A DNA stretch of 64,000 nt, from contig JAIQZQ010000005.1 in assembly GCA_021777105.1 (NCBI GenBank), forward strand, positions 105,497 through 169,496, written 5' to 3'. Both the position numbers and the translations under genes were made by a program. This DNA comes from Candidatus Anammoxibacter sp. GTDB lineage: Bacteria > Planctomycetota > Brocadiia > Brocadiales > Anammoxibacteraceae. Under the pieces are notes generated by a model. The model had not been told where the DNA came from and did no database searches. It saw only the letters and a program-made list of their open reading frames with translations. Positions 43,604 through 51,439 of this stretch are shown one piece after another; positions within the stretch are counted from its first letter, which is position 1, and the number at the start of each line of letters is the position of its first letter.

Positions 43604-44203
43604 ATGGGGAAAAAACAGAAAAAATCAACAACAGAAGCATTAAAAAGTCGTTATGAAGAGCCTGGCGATTCCGTTGACGCCGGCAACAACGGCGCGAACC
43701 TGGAGCCCATTGATTTAACCGATGTGCGGGAAATATTGAGCAACGCACTTGGCGATTCAGGCAATAACAACGGTGGCGGCGATAAAACCCTTATCGCCAT
43801 TTTACAGAAAACACAGGAAGCTTACGGTTATATCCCAAAACCTGTCTTGCGTGAGATCAGCCGTCAAACAGGCGTTTCTGCAAGCAAGATATTTGGTATC
43901 GTCACTTTTTATGACGAATTCTCAACTGAAAGACGCGGCAAATACACTATTAAAGCGTGTTGCGGCACTGCCTGTCAGGTAAAGGGCGGCAAAAAGAGCC
44001 TTGAAACCGTTAAAAATAAATTGGGAATTGAAGCGGGCCAAACAACCGAAGACTACGAGTTTAGCCTTGAAACGGTCGGCTGTCTCGGCGCCTGCGCTAT
44101 TGCGCCCGCCATGCTGGTAAACACCCAACTTTACGGCAGAGCTACCGAAGAGAAGATTGAGCCGATAATTGAGCAGTTAAGCGAGAAATCATCAAAGAAA
44201 TAA
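43604..44203 (+). CDS. nuoE: NuoE-like [2Fe-2S] thioredoxin-fold subunit
   Basis: A 199-residue NuoE/HndA-type protein. The first 60 residues are a hydrophilic extension; the family domain starts at LIAILQKTQEAYGYIPKPVL. The four cluster ligands are C-x4-C in CCGTACQVKGG and C-x3-C in GCLGACAIAP. In complex I and in bifurcating hydrogenases it passes electrons next to NuoF. Here it is 131 bases before the NuoF-GltD fusion on the same strand, with no other Nuo or hydrogenase gene beside it. AGAGGAAT precedes the ATG. Confidence 0.95.
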   Translation: MGKKQKKSTTEALKSRYEEPGDSVDAGNNGANLEPIDLTDVREILSNALGDSGNNNGGGDKTLIAILQKTQEAYGYIPKPVLREISRQTGVSASKIFGIVTFYDEFSTERRGKYTIKACCGTACQVKGGKKSLETVKNKLGIEAGQTTEDYEFSLETVGCLGACAIAPAMLVNTQLYGRATEEKIEPIIEQLSEKSSKK

Positions 44204-44334
44204 AAGGATTGTCGTTTAACCGTCCCTTTTAACCGGACGTAAACGATATATTGTTTTCAGCTTAAACTTTTGTTCTTTTTTATAAATAAATTACTCGAAT
44301 TTTTGATATATAAACAATTTAAACTAATAATGCC

Positions 44335-47300
44335 ATGCAAAAAATTGAATTAAGCAAAGATATAAAAGTGTTGCAGGACCGAATTGCCGAAGAGGCAGAT
44401 CAGGAAAGCTCAGCCGTCGTTGTCACAATTTGCGGCGGCAACGGTTGCTCTTCCCTTGGCGGAGCGCAAATCAGAGAGAATTTTGAGAAAGAGATAAAGA
44501 AAAAAGGGCTTAACGGCAAAGTGGCCCTAAAAAACACCGGCTGTTTCGGGCTTTGCGCCAACGGCCCCATAGTGGCTGTTTCGCCGCAAAACGTTTTTTA
44601 TCAGGAAGTCGTTGCCGGCGATGTTTCAGAGATAGTTAACGAAACACTTAACAACAACCGCGTTATTGAAAGGTTGCTGCACACCAACCCTTTAACAGGC
44701 GAAAAGATCACATCACAGGACGACATACCTTTCTTTAAGGATCAGCAAAAGGTTGTGTTTAGAAACTGCGGCAAACACGACCCGTTAAGCGTAAACGAAT
44801 ACATACTTGACAGGGGCTATCAGGCGCTGGGCAAGGCTATCGGCAAAATGAAACCTGTTGATGTTGTTAAGACTATAATCGACTCAGGCTTAAGAGGCAG
44901 AGGCGGCGGCGGATTTTCAACCGGCCTGAAATGGCAATGCGCGGCTAAAGTCAAAAGCGATGAGAAATATATTATTTGCAACGGCGGAGCTTTTAAGGAT
45001 AGGACGATTCTTGAAGGCGATCCACACAGCGTAATCGAAGGCATGATAATCGCCGGTTATGCCGTAGGCGCGGGCAAAGGATATTTTTACGTTAGAGCCG
45101 AGGATACTATAACTATAAATCATCTTGAAAAGGCCATGGCCGATATTGAAAAGATGGGGCTGCTTGGCAATGATATATTAAACTCCGGATTTAGCTTTCA
45201 TCTTGAAATTAAAAAGAGCGCAGGCGCGTTTGTTTGCGGCGAAGAGACGGCTCTCATTTCGTTTCTTGAAGATTCGCGCGGCATACCTTCACAAAAACCG
45301 CCATACCCGGCAGTTTCCGGGCTTAACGGCAAACCAACTATTGTGAACAATGTGGAAACACTGGCCAACATTGCTCCCATTATTTTAAACGGAGCCAAAT
45401 GGCTTAAGAGCCAGGGCACAAAAAATTCAAGCGGCACAAAACTCTTTGCTCTGGAAGGCAAAGTAAAAAGCTGCGGTCTTGTCGAAGTTCCGTTCGGAGC
45501 ATCATTAAGAGATATTATCGCCATCGGCGGCGGGCTCGCAGTTGACAGAGTGTTTAAAACAGCCCTTATCGGCGGCCCTTCAGGCGGATTTGTTTCAAAA
45601 GGCTTTCTTGACGCGCCTCTGGATTTCGACACTATTCACGACGCCGGCGCCATAGTCGGCTCAAGCAGTTTAAACATTATGGATCAAAGCTCATGCGTGA
45701 TCGATGCCACTCGTTTGTCAGTCGCTTTTCTACAGGGCGAATCTTGCGGCAAATGCGTGCCGTGCCGCATAGGCACAAAACGAATGCTTGAGATATTGAC
45801 CTGCTTTTCAAAAGGCGAAGGCAAAGTTGAGGATATTGATCTGTTATACGAACTGGCCCAAAGCATTAAAGAGGCCTCTCTTTGCGGCCTCGGGCAAACC
45901 GCAGCCAACCCTGTGTTAACCGGCATTAAACATTTCAGAGAGGAGTACGAGGAACACGTTCGCGACAAATATTGCCGCGCGGCAGTGTGCGAGACGCTTG
46001 CCCAGTCGCCTTGTCAGAACAGTTGTCCCGCGAGCATAAATGTGCCTGAGTATGTTGCGCTTGCCGCAAACAAAAAATTTACGCGCGCGCTTGACCTGGT
46101 GCGCAAACGCAATCCGTTCTCATCCGTCTGCGGACACATCTGCAACCACCCTTGCGAACTGTTGTGCCGACGCGGCGAACTTGAGGAGTCAATCGCTATT
46201 AAAGACGTCAAACGTTTCTTTTCTGATTTTGACGTGAACAAACGCAAGAAGTTTACCGGTACAGTCGGTGAATCCACCGGCAAATCGGTTGCGGTTATCG
46301 GAGCCGGGCCAGGCGGGCTTACTGCGGCGTATTTCCTAAGACTTTGGGGCCACAATGTGGAGGTTCACGAAGCCCTGCCCGTTGCGGGCGGCATGCTTAC
46401 AGTGGGCATACCCGAGTTCAGGTTGCAGAGAGACATCCCGTTTGACGAAGTTGAGTATATTAAAAATACAGGCGTAAAAATACACACAAATTCGCCTATT
46501 GACGACGGCGGCAAGTTTAACAAACTGCTGGAAGAGCGCGACGCCATATTTATCGCCATAGGCGCGCACAAAGGCCGAAGGATGAATATTCCAGGCGAAG
46601 ACCTTGACGGGATAATTGACGGCGTAGACTTCCTGCGAAACATAAACCTCAAACAGCCGCAGAATGTCGGCAAAAACGTAACCGTTATCGGCGCCGGCAA
46701 CGTGGCAATGGATTCCGCGCGAACCGCTCTTAGAATGGGAGCAAAAGAGGTTACCGTGGTTTATCGCAGAACAAGGGAGGAAGCCCCGGCCGAAGATGAA
46801 GAAATCAGGGAAGCCATTGAAGAGGGCATTAACTTTGAATTCCTGACCGCGCCAATAGAAGTTACATCAAAAGGCAAAAAGATGGCCGGGCTTAAGTGCG
46901 TCAAAATGGAACTTGGCGACGCCGATGAAAGCGGCCGCAGAAGACCCGCGCCCGTTAAAGGCTCGGAATTCGTAATACCAACCGACATGACGCTGCTTGC
47001 TATCAGCCAGGCCCCGGACTTGTCTTTCCTTAATGACAGTGATGTCAAACAGACGCAGTGGGGCACAATTGTGACAACTCCCGGAACAACCCGCACAACA
47101 AATCCAAAGGTTTACTCCGGCGGCGATTGCGTGCTTGGGCCGGCCACAGCCATAGAGGCTATAGGCGCGGGACAAAAAGCGGCGGTGGAGATTGATATCG
47201 CCCTTGGCGGCAAAGGCCAATTGCCCGAAAACACCGACAGCCTTGTGGCAAACGAGAAGAATAAATATCTCGCAAAACTAAACGGCGACCAGTTCAGACC

Positions 47301-47424
47301 TGAAATGCCGCATATTGATATGAAGAAGAGACAGACAACTTTTGAGGAAGTCAAAATCGGTTACAATCAGGATGACACGGTTAAAGAGTCAAGAAGATGC
47401 CTGAGATGCGACCTTTCAGATTAA
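44335..47424 (+). CDS. NuoF-GltD fusion: NADH-binding flavoprotein joined to NADPH-type FAD domain
   Basis: A 1029-residue fused redox subunit. Residues 27-105 are a thioredoxin-like [2Fe-2S] domain (ICGGNGC, GCFGLC). Residues 125-540 are NuoF: GLRGRGGGGFSTGLKW (FMN/NADH), the AGAFVCGEETALI segment, then an SLBB region and the N3 cluster C471/C474/C477 with C517. From Cys547 a GltD-like part begins: an Fer4_20 region with CRAAVC, CQNSCPAS and HICNHPCELLCRRGELEE. It continues with GAGPGG at 656 (FAD) and GAGNVAMD near 786 followed by YRRTREEAPA, an NADPH-type pocket. The frame is unbroken. With nuoE it resembles Stn-type transhydrogenases in one chain. A strong terminator follows. Confidence 0.95.
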   Translation: MQKIELSKDIKVLQDRIAEEADQESSAVVVTICGGNGCSSLGGAQIRENFEKEIKKKGLNGKVALKNTGCFGLCANGPIVAVSPQNVFYQEVVAGDVSEIVNETLNNNRVIERLLHTNPLTGEKITSQDDIPFFKDQQKVVFRNCGKHDPLSVNEYILDRGYQALGKAIGKMKPVDVVKTIIDSGLRGRGGGGFSTGLKWQCAAKVKSDEKYIICNGGAFKDRTILEGDPHSVIEGMIIAGYAVGAGKGYFYVRAEDTITINHLEKAMADIEKMGLLGNDILNSGFSFHLEIKKSAGAFVCGEETALISFLEDSRGIPSQKPPYPAVSGLNGKPTIVNNVETLANIAPIILNGAKWLKSQGTKNSSGTKLFALEGKVKSCGLVEVPFGASLRDIIAIGGGLAVDRVFKTALIGGPSGGFVSKGFLDAPLDFDTIHDAGAIVGSSSLNIMDQSSCVIDATRLSVAFLQGESCGKCVPCRIGTKRMLEILTCFSKGEGKVEDIDLLYELAQSIKEASLCGLGQTAANPVLTGIKHFREEYEEHVRDKYCRAAVCETLAQSPCQNSCPASINVPEYVALAANKKFTRALDLVRKRNPFSSVCGHICNHPCELLCRRGELEESIAIKDVKRFFSDFDVNKRKKFTGTVGESTGKSVAVIGAGPGGLTAAYFLRLWGHNVEVHEALPVAGGMLTVGIPEFRLQRDIPFDEVEYIKNTGVKIHTNSPIDDGGKFNKLLEERDAIFIAIGAHKGRRMNIPGEDLDGIIDGVDFLRNINLKQPQNVGKNVTVIGAGNVAMDSARTALRMGAKEVTVVYRRTREEAPAEDEEIREAIEEGINFEFLTAPIEVTSKGKKMAGLKCVKMELGDADESGRRRPAPVKGSEFVIPTDMTLLAISQAPDLSFLNDSDVKQTQWGTIVTTPGTTRTTNPKVYSGGDCVLGPATAIEAIGAGQKAAVEIDIALGGKGQLPENTDSLVANEKNKYLAKLNGDQFRPEMPHIDMKKRQTTFEEVKIGYNQDDTVKESRRCLRCDLSD

Positions 47425-47427
47425 ACC

Positions 47428-47460
47428 TTTCCCGCCCGGATAAACCGGGCGGGAAATTTT
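47428..47460 (+). terminator. Rho-independent terminator after the NuoF-GltD gene
   Basis: TTTCCCGCCCGG, a five-base loop ATAAA and CCGGGCGGGAAA form a perfect 12-pair stem followed by TTTT, four bases past the stop. The core CCCGGATAAACCGGG also occurs near 26418 and, shortened, near 17311. Confidence 0.85.
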
Positions 47461-47656
47461 AAATTCTAGATTTTGAATTTTAAATTCGATATTTGGTTTT
47501 GCTGTTATCCTTTCTTAAGCTTTTGCTCTTTTTTGTGAAGATTTGTGTTTAATTAGCTTTTGCTTTTATCTGTGAAATCATTTTTCATCCGCCTAATCTG
47601 TGTCCCATCGCTTTTGATTTTTTCCTTTTCCGGGTCATGATTGCCGCGCTTTCACC

Positions 47657-48289
47657 ATGAAACTCATCTCAATAATAGGCCCCGCATCAAATGTGGGCAA
47701 GACGGCGATAGCCGAATTTGTAATCAGATATCTAAAAGATTCCACAACCGGCAAACCCCAAATTTCCGCCTTAAAAGTCACAACACGCCACTCCGAAGGA
47801 TGCTCTAAAAGCTCATGTCATGTGTGTGATTCAATTAAATACCCGTTTGAAACATTGAACGATAAAGACGTTATTGAAAAGAAAGGCAAAGACACCGCCA
47901 GGCTCCGCAACGCCGGAGCTGAAAATGTCGTATGGCTTCAATCGTTTCCTGAAACTTTAAAAGATGGAATAAACGCCGCCCTAAAATCATTTGCCCCGGA
48001 CGATATAGTAGTGGTTGAAGGCAACAGCTTCCTCTCTGCCCATGAAGTAGATTTCGCAATATTCGTTGCAAGACCCGGCGTAACAACCATTAAAAAATCA
48101 GCCAAATCCGCAATCAGCAAAATAGATTTAGTTGTCATAAACAGCGACAAATCCACAACCCAATCCCAAATAACCGAAACCCAACAATGGCTTGAAACTA
48201 TAGGAATAACCGCCACTTCCATTCAAATAGACCCATTTATAGACGACCCAACGCTACTGAAAGGCTCCCCCATCAATAAAATCTTGTAA
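47657..48289 (+). CDS. MobB-like P-loop NTPase
   Basis: A 210-residue P-loop protein of the SIMIBI class. Walker A is GPASNVGKT near residue 8, and DDIVVVEGNSFLS and FAIFVARPG provide the Walker B and later strands. VVINSD in place of NKxD suggests weak or relaxed guanine specificity. Cys residues lie in the loop SEGCSKSSCHVCD, possibly binding metal. It resembles MobB, the GTP-binding helper in molybdenum-cofactor nucleotide attachment, but no moa/mob genes lie nearby, so the role is open. It follows the NuoF-GltD gene after 230 bases. No ribosome site is seen. Confidence 0.75.
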   Translation: MKLISIIGPASNVGKTAIAEFVIRYLKDSTTGKPQISALKVTTRHSEGCSKSSCHVCDSIKYPFETLNDKDVIEKKGKDTARLRNAGAENVVWLQSFPETLKDGINAALKSFAPDDIVVVEGNSFLSAHEVDFAIFVARPGVTTIKKSAKSAISKIDLVVINSDKSTTQSQITETQQWLETIGITATSIQIDPFIDDPTLLKGSPINKIL

Positions 48290-48308
48290 CCCGTTGGTTG
48301 CCATTTTT

Positions 48309-48386
48309 GGTTCAATGTCTCTGGCTTGAACCACATCTGACATACACTATGCTCTGTATAGAATAAATAAAAATACATTATTAAAC
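48309..48386 (+). repeat. Left direct repeat bounding an accessory island
   Basis: A 78-base copy of a sequence that returns at 50947-51022 in the same orientation (shared words GGTTCAATGTCT, CTTGAACCACA, TATAGAATAAATAAAAATACA). It contains a GGTTCAA..TTGAACC stem-loop. The 2.56 kb between the copies holds the DUF4258/YgiT pair and a nucleotidyltransferase-like gene. Confidence 0.85.
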
Positions 48387-48927
48387 ATTATTAGCGGAAG
48401 CAGTCTTGCATACAGCTTCAAAGGTTTGTTGCTTGCGCAAAACATAACGTCTCTAATTAATATGCGTATATGGTTTTAAAGCATAATGACGCTACATTTA
48501 CAACCACAACGTTGCTTGAACAATCCAAAAATTTACTGTTTTAACTGTTTGTCATATAAAAGCTTGTGCGCAATATGTGTGCTAATAGGCTGCGCATAAT
48601 CATGCCATCGTTGTGTTTGCCGGACTTAATCTATCGTTTTAAGGTTAAGATTTGAACGGTTTTTTCTTGTTTTCTATAAATAATCTAACATATAATACCC
48701 AACATATTTTAAGGCTTGACTTCTTGTTTTTTAGTATTTCATGTAAAAAATAATAAAAATATTTCTATTTATCACCCTTTAATATTGTAACAAATGATGA
48801 ATTCTTTGTTTTAATATTGAATATCAACAACATGGAAAATTTAAAGCTTAATTTTCCATCTATTCATGCTGGATATTCGATCCAAACCCAATAAAAAACC
48901 ATATGGAGAAGGAGAATAAGAGACAAT
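48387..48927. other. Gene-free leader of the island
   Basis: About 540 very AT-rich bases with no convincing gene. It holds a family 7 relative near 48391-48416 and a near-palindrome ATGGAAAATTTAAAGCTTAA..TTTTCCAT at 48832-48859, itself flanked by GAATATC..GATATTC. This could be an operator for the gene at 48928. Confidence 0.4.
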
Positions 48928-49251
48928 ATGTCAGCCATTATCCAAAGAGATCAAGCATTATCAATTCTTGAGTCGAAATTGACGGAACTATCAAAACTAT
49001 ATAAGGAGTGTTATCTTTCTATGGGAAGAGGGGCTTTGCTAGTGTACGCAAGTAATGTTATTGAAAGAGGCGTGCCAAGCAAGATTGATTACAGAACTAA
49101 GAAAGAGATTCTTCAGGTATTCGACGCTGCATCCTCTCAGGCACAATTAAAGCAAATGATAGATGATTATGATCAAAAAAACGAAGGAATTATGACGTTA
49201 ATCACAAGCTATTCAAACGCAACATTCTTTGTAACTTTTAAGTTGAAGTAA
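48928..49251 (+). CDS. Small island protein of unknown function
   Basis: A 107-residue soluble protein (QRDQALSILESKLTELSKLY at the start, LITSYSNATFFVTFKLK at the end). It is mostly helical with a short beta end. I do not recognise it. AAGGAG lies well placed before the ATG, so it is likely expressed. Its codon use is AT-richer than the flanking housekeeping genes. It is the first gene within the direct-repeat island. Confidence 0.65.
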   Translation: MSAIIQRDQALSILESKLTELSKLYKECYLSMGRGALLVYASNVIERGVPSKIDYRTKKEILQVFDAASSQAQLKQMIDDYDQKNEGIMTLITSYSNATFFVTFKLK

Positions 49252-49480
49252 AAAATGCATAATAAGCATATTCGACCGAAGGAAACGCATTAAACGCATT
49301 TAAACGATGATATCAGAATCGTCTGTTTACATTAGAAAAGAAGTAGTTTTTTTACACTTTCTGATAAAAACAATAAAGACATAACCTGAGACCATGTATA
49401 CCACCAAAACAAGGTGACTGATTTATTACTAAAAAATATTATAAGTATACAAATCATGCAAGAGCACATAAAATAGACAT

Positions 49481-49786
49481 ATGTTTGAAATAAAGTGGAT
49501 ACAAGATAAAATCAGTAAAGACGAGTATTACTTTTCAAAACACGGAGATCAAGAGAGGAAAAATGATAATCTAACAATCTCAGAAGTTGAAGAAGCGCTG
49601 CTTAATGGTATTATTTTAGAACAATATGAGGATACAGGAAGGGGTGAAAGTTGTTTAGTTGTTGGTTTTACAATTTTTGGCAAGCCTATCCATATTGTTT
49701 GTGGAGAAATGGAAGGAGAACTAGCCATTATAACTGTATATATTCCATCTCCACCAAAATTTAAAAATCCTTATGAAAGAGGTTAA
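49481..49786 (+). CDS. DUF4258 toxin-like protein
   Basis: A 101-residue protein of the DUF4258 family (KDEYYFSKHGDQERKNDNLTI, then EVEEALLNG and CLVVGFTIFGKPIHIVCG). DUF4258 proteins are predicted RelE/MqsR-fold toxins, often paired with a YgiT-type zinc-finger antitoxin, as here with a gap of six bases. The His in FSKHGDQER is the family's conserved residue. No ribosome site is visible. Confidence 0.85.
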   Translation: MFEIKWIQDKISKDEYYFSKHGDQERKNDNLTISEVEEALLNGIILEQYEDTGRGESCLVVGFTIFGKPIHIVCGEMEGELAIITVYIPSPPKFKNPYERG

Positions 49787-49792
49787 ATTGTC

Positions 49793-50056
49793 ATGAAAGT
49801 TTGTCATTTTTGTGGAAATAAAAATTTCAAAAATACTAAAGCTCAATATACTTATAAACATAATGAAAATTTTCTTATAGTTAATGATGTTCCATGTGAA
49901 CAATGTGAATATTGCGGAGAACAATACTTTAAAGGAAGTGTATTAAAACAAATTGAAAATGAATTTAATTCCATTCATTCATATGGTAAAAAGGCCAAAA
50001 AAGAATTAGTAGTTCCTTTAGAGCAATATTGTGAAATACAATCATCTAACAATTAA
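49793..50056 (+). CDS. YgiT-type zinc-finger antitoxin
   Basis: An 87-residue protein with the N-terminal zinc finger of MqsA/YgiT antitoxins. It uses VCHFCGNKNF and CEQCEYCGEQYF, two C-x2-C pairs that bind one zinc. The short C-terminus lacks the helix-turn-helix of full MqsA. It follows the DUF4258 gene after six bases and completes a toxin-antitoxin pair. The codon use is AT-rich, as in its neighbours. Confidence 0.88.
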   Translation: MKVCHFCGNKNFKNTKAQYTYKHNENFLIVNDVPCEQCEYCGEQYFKGSVLKQIENEFNSIHSYGKKAKKELVVPLEQYCEIQSSNN

Positions 50057-50281
50057 ATTCAGCCTACCGCAAAAACTTGGTGCGGATTCTCTCGCTAGCG
50101 TAAAAATTCCACACAGAACCAGTACAATTCAAAAGCTTCATAAATTTAAAGATAATAGAGGAAATGCAATAAGCTGCTTAACTGCCACTTTTTTTTAAGC
50201 CCATTAGCTGTGGACAATTTGTAGCGCCAATTACTAAAAATGAATATTACAAACTCTTAACCCAAATGAGCCGCCGATATT

Positions 50282-50890
50282 ATGGTAATTCAGCAAATAC
50301 CTTCTTTTGACCCTAATCCATCTCTTAAATCCGCCCTTGATTTTTTTCAGGAAATCGGAGTTCAGAATTATGCATTGATTGGCAGAGTTGCGACATGGGT
50401 TTTCCTGCCAACAGACCGCCAACAATTTACTAAAAATATTAATCTGGCCATTTTAACTAAAGACTCATCTAAAATTGAGGAAGCCTTCAGGCAAAAAGGA
50501 ATAAAAACTTACCCACTACCTATTGGAGGCGTGGCTGTACGAGAAAATGATTTGGTTGTAGATTTTATTGATCGAAGATTAGATGGGCTGGATTTGCTTT
50601 TTAGAGAAGCCATCAAAAACGCAAGGCAAGACGTGGAAATTCTTGGCAAAATTGTGCCGGTTGTGAATTTAAACTATCTGATTACAATGAAATTAGTTTC
50701 AGGTGAAACCAAAGATGATCAAGACGCGAAATCACTTTTGATGGTTGAAGGGCTTAAATATGATGATTTACGCTCAATGGTAAAACGTCATTTGGGGACG
50801 GGGACCGCTAACCGGCTTGATGTTTTTGCAAGAGATGTTGGCCTTCTTCCCACAAGAGGCACATACAAAATGAGCGCTCCCTCTTTATGA
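50282..50890 (+). CDS. Nucleotidyltransferase-fold protein with degenerate active site
   Basis: A 202-residue protein that looks like the nucleotidyltransferase fold of AbiEii/DUF6036-type genes. YALIGRVATWVFLP stands at the place of G-G-x-A-x-x, KNINLAILTKDSSKIEEAF at the place of the D-x-D strand, and LVVDFIDRRLDGLDLLFREA and NLNYLITMKLVSGETKDDQDAKSLLM complete the fold. The Gly-Gly is Gly-Arg and the acidic pair is Asn-x-Asn, so catalysis by the usual mechanism is doubtful. It is the last gene of the island. No ribosome site is seen. Confidence 0.72.
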   Translation: MVIQQIPSFDPNPSLKSALDFFQEIGVQNYALIGRVATWVFLPTDRQQFTKNINLAILTKDSSKIEEAFRQKGIKTYPLPIGGVAVRENDLVVDFIDRRLDGLDLLFREAIKNARQDVEILGKIVPVVNLNYLITMKLVSGETKDDQDAKSLLMVEGLKYDDLRSMVKRHLGTGTANRLDVFARDVGLLPTRGTYKMSAPSL

Positions 50891-50946
50891 CTGTAAGAAA
50901 AATATCGAACAAGAGAATTGAGGGTGGTTGAGAAAAAATCATTGCA

Positions 50947-51022
50947 GGTTCAATGTCTTTGCCTTGAACCACACCGACCTAAGCTATACGATCTATAGAA
51001 TAAATAAAAATACATTTTAAAC
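50947..51022 (+). repeat. Right direct repeat bounding the accessory island
   Basis: The second copy of the 48309-48386 sequence, same orientation. It differs by a handful of substitutions and small indels, mostly in the part between the two halves of the GGTTCAA palindrome and the TATAGAATAAATAAAAATACA block. Confidence 0.85.
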
Positions 51023-51115
51023 GCTCAACTACATTGGTTATTGTCAATAGCCATACAGTGGCAACGCTGTTCTTCTCTGTTCAGTCCATTTGCTATCTAT
51101 CCGCAAAATATATAT

Positions 51116-51174
51116 GATAATTTGACCCGAACTCCAAATTATCACGGATAACTTGACCTAGACTCCAAATTATC
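51116..51174. repeat. Two tandem copies of a 28-base inverted repeat
   Basis: GATAATTTGACCCGAACTCC plus AAATTATC at 51116-51143 and a close copy at 51147-51174, three bases apart. Each copy is an imperfect palindrome (GATAATTTG / CAAATTATC). It lies in the 549-base gap 50891-51439, which otherwise holds the right island repeat and no gene. Confidence 0.75.
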
Positions 51175-51439
51175 ATAAAACAGCAACATGCAAAGCTGCG
51201 TAATAAAAAGAGTACAAAATGTTGCTTAACTATTCAAATGCGGTTGGAGAGCGTGGAGTTTAGGTTAAAACATACGCGAATATCACTAAATACTTGAGGG
51301 GGCCATTAAATATCGCGTTATATGCGGCTGTTAATTTTGCTTTTTGCGCAATTCTTGTCGTTTGGCGATATAATTATTTATGCGCGGGCGTTATTGCCTG
51401 TGATTAATAATATATATTGGAAACAGGGGGCCTCTGTAT

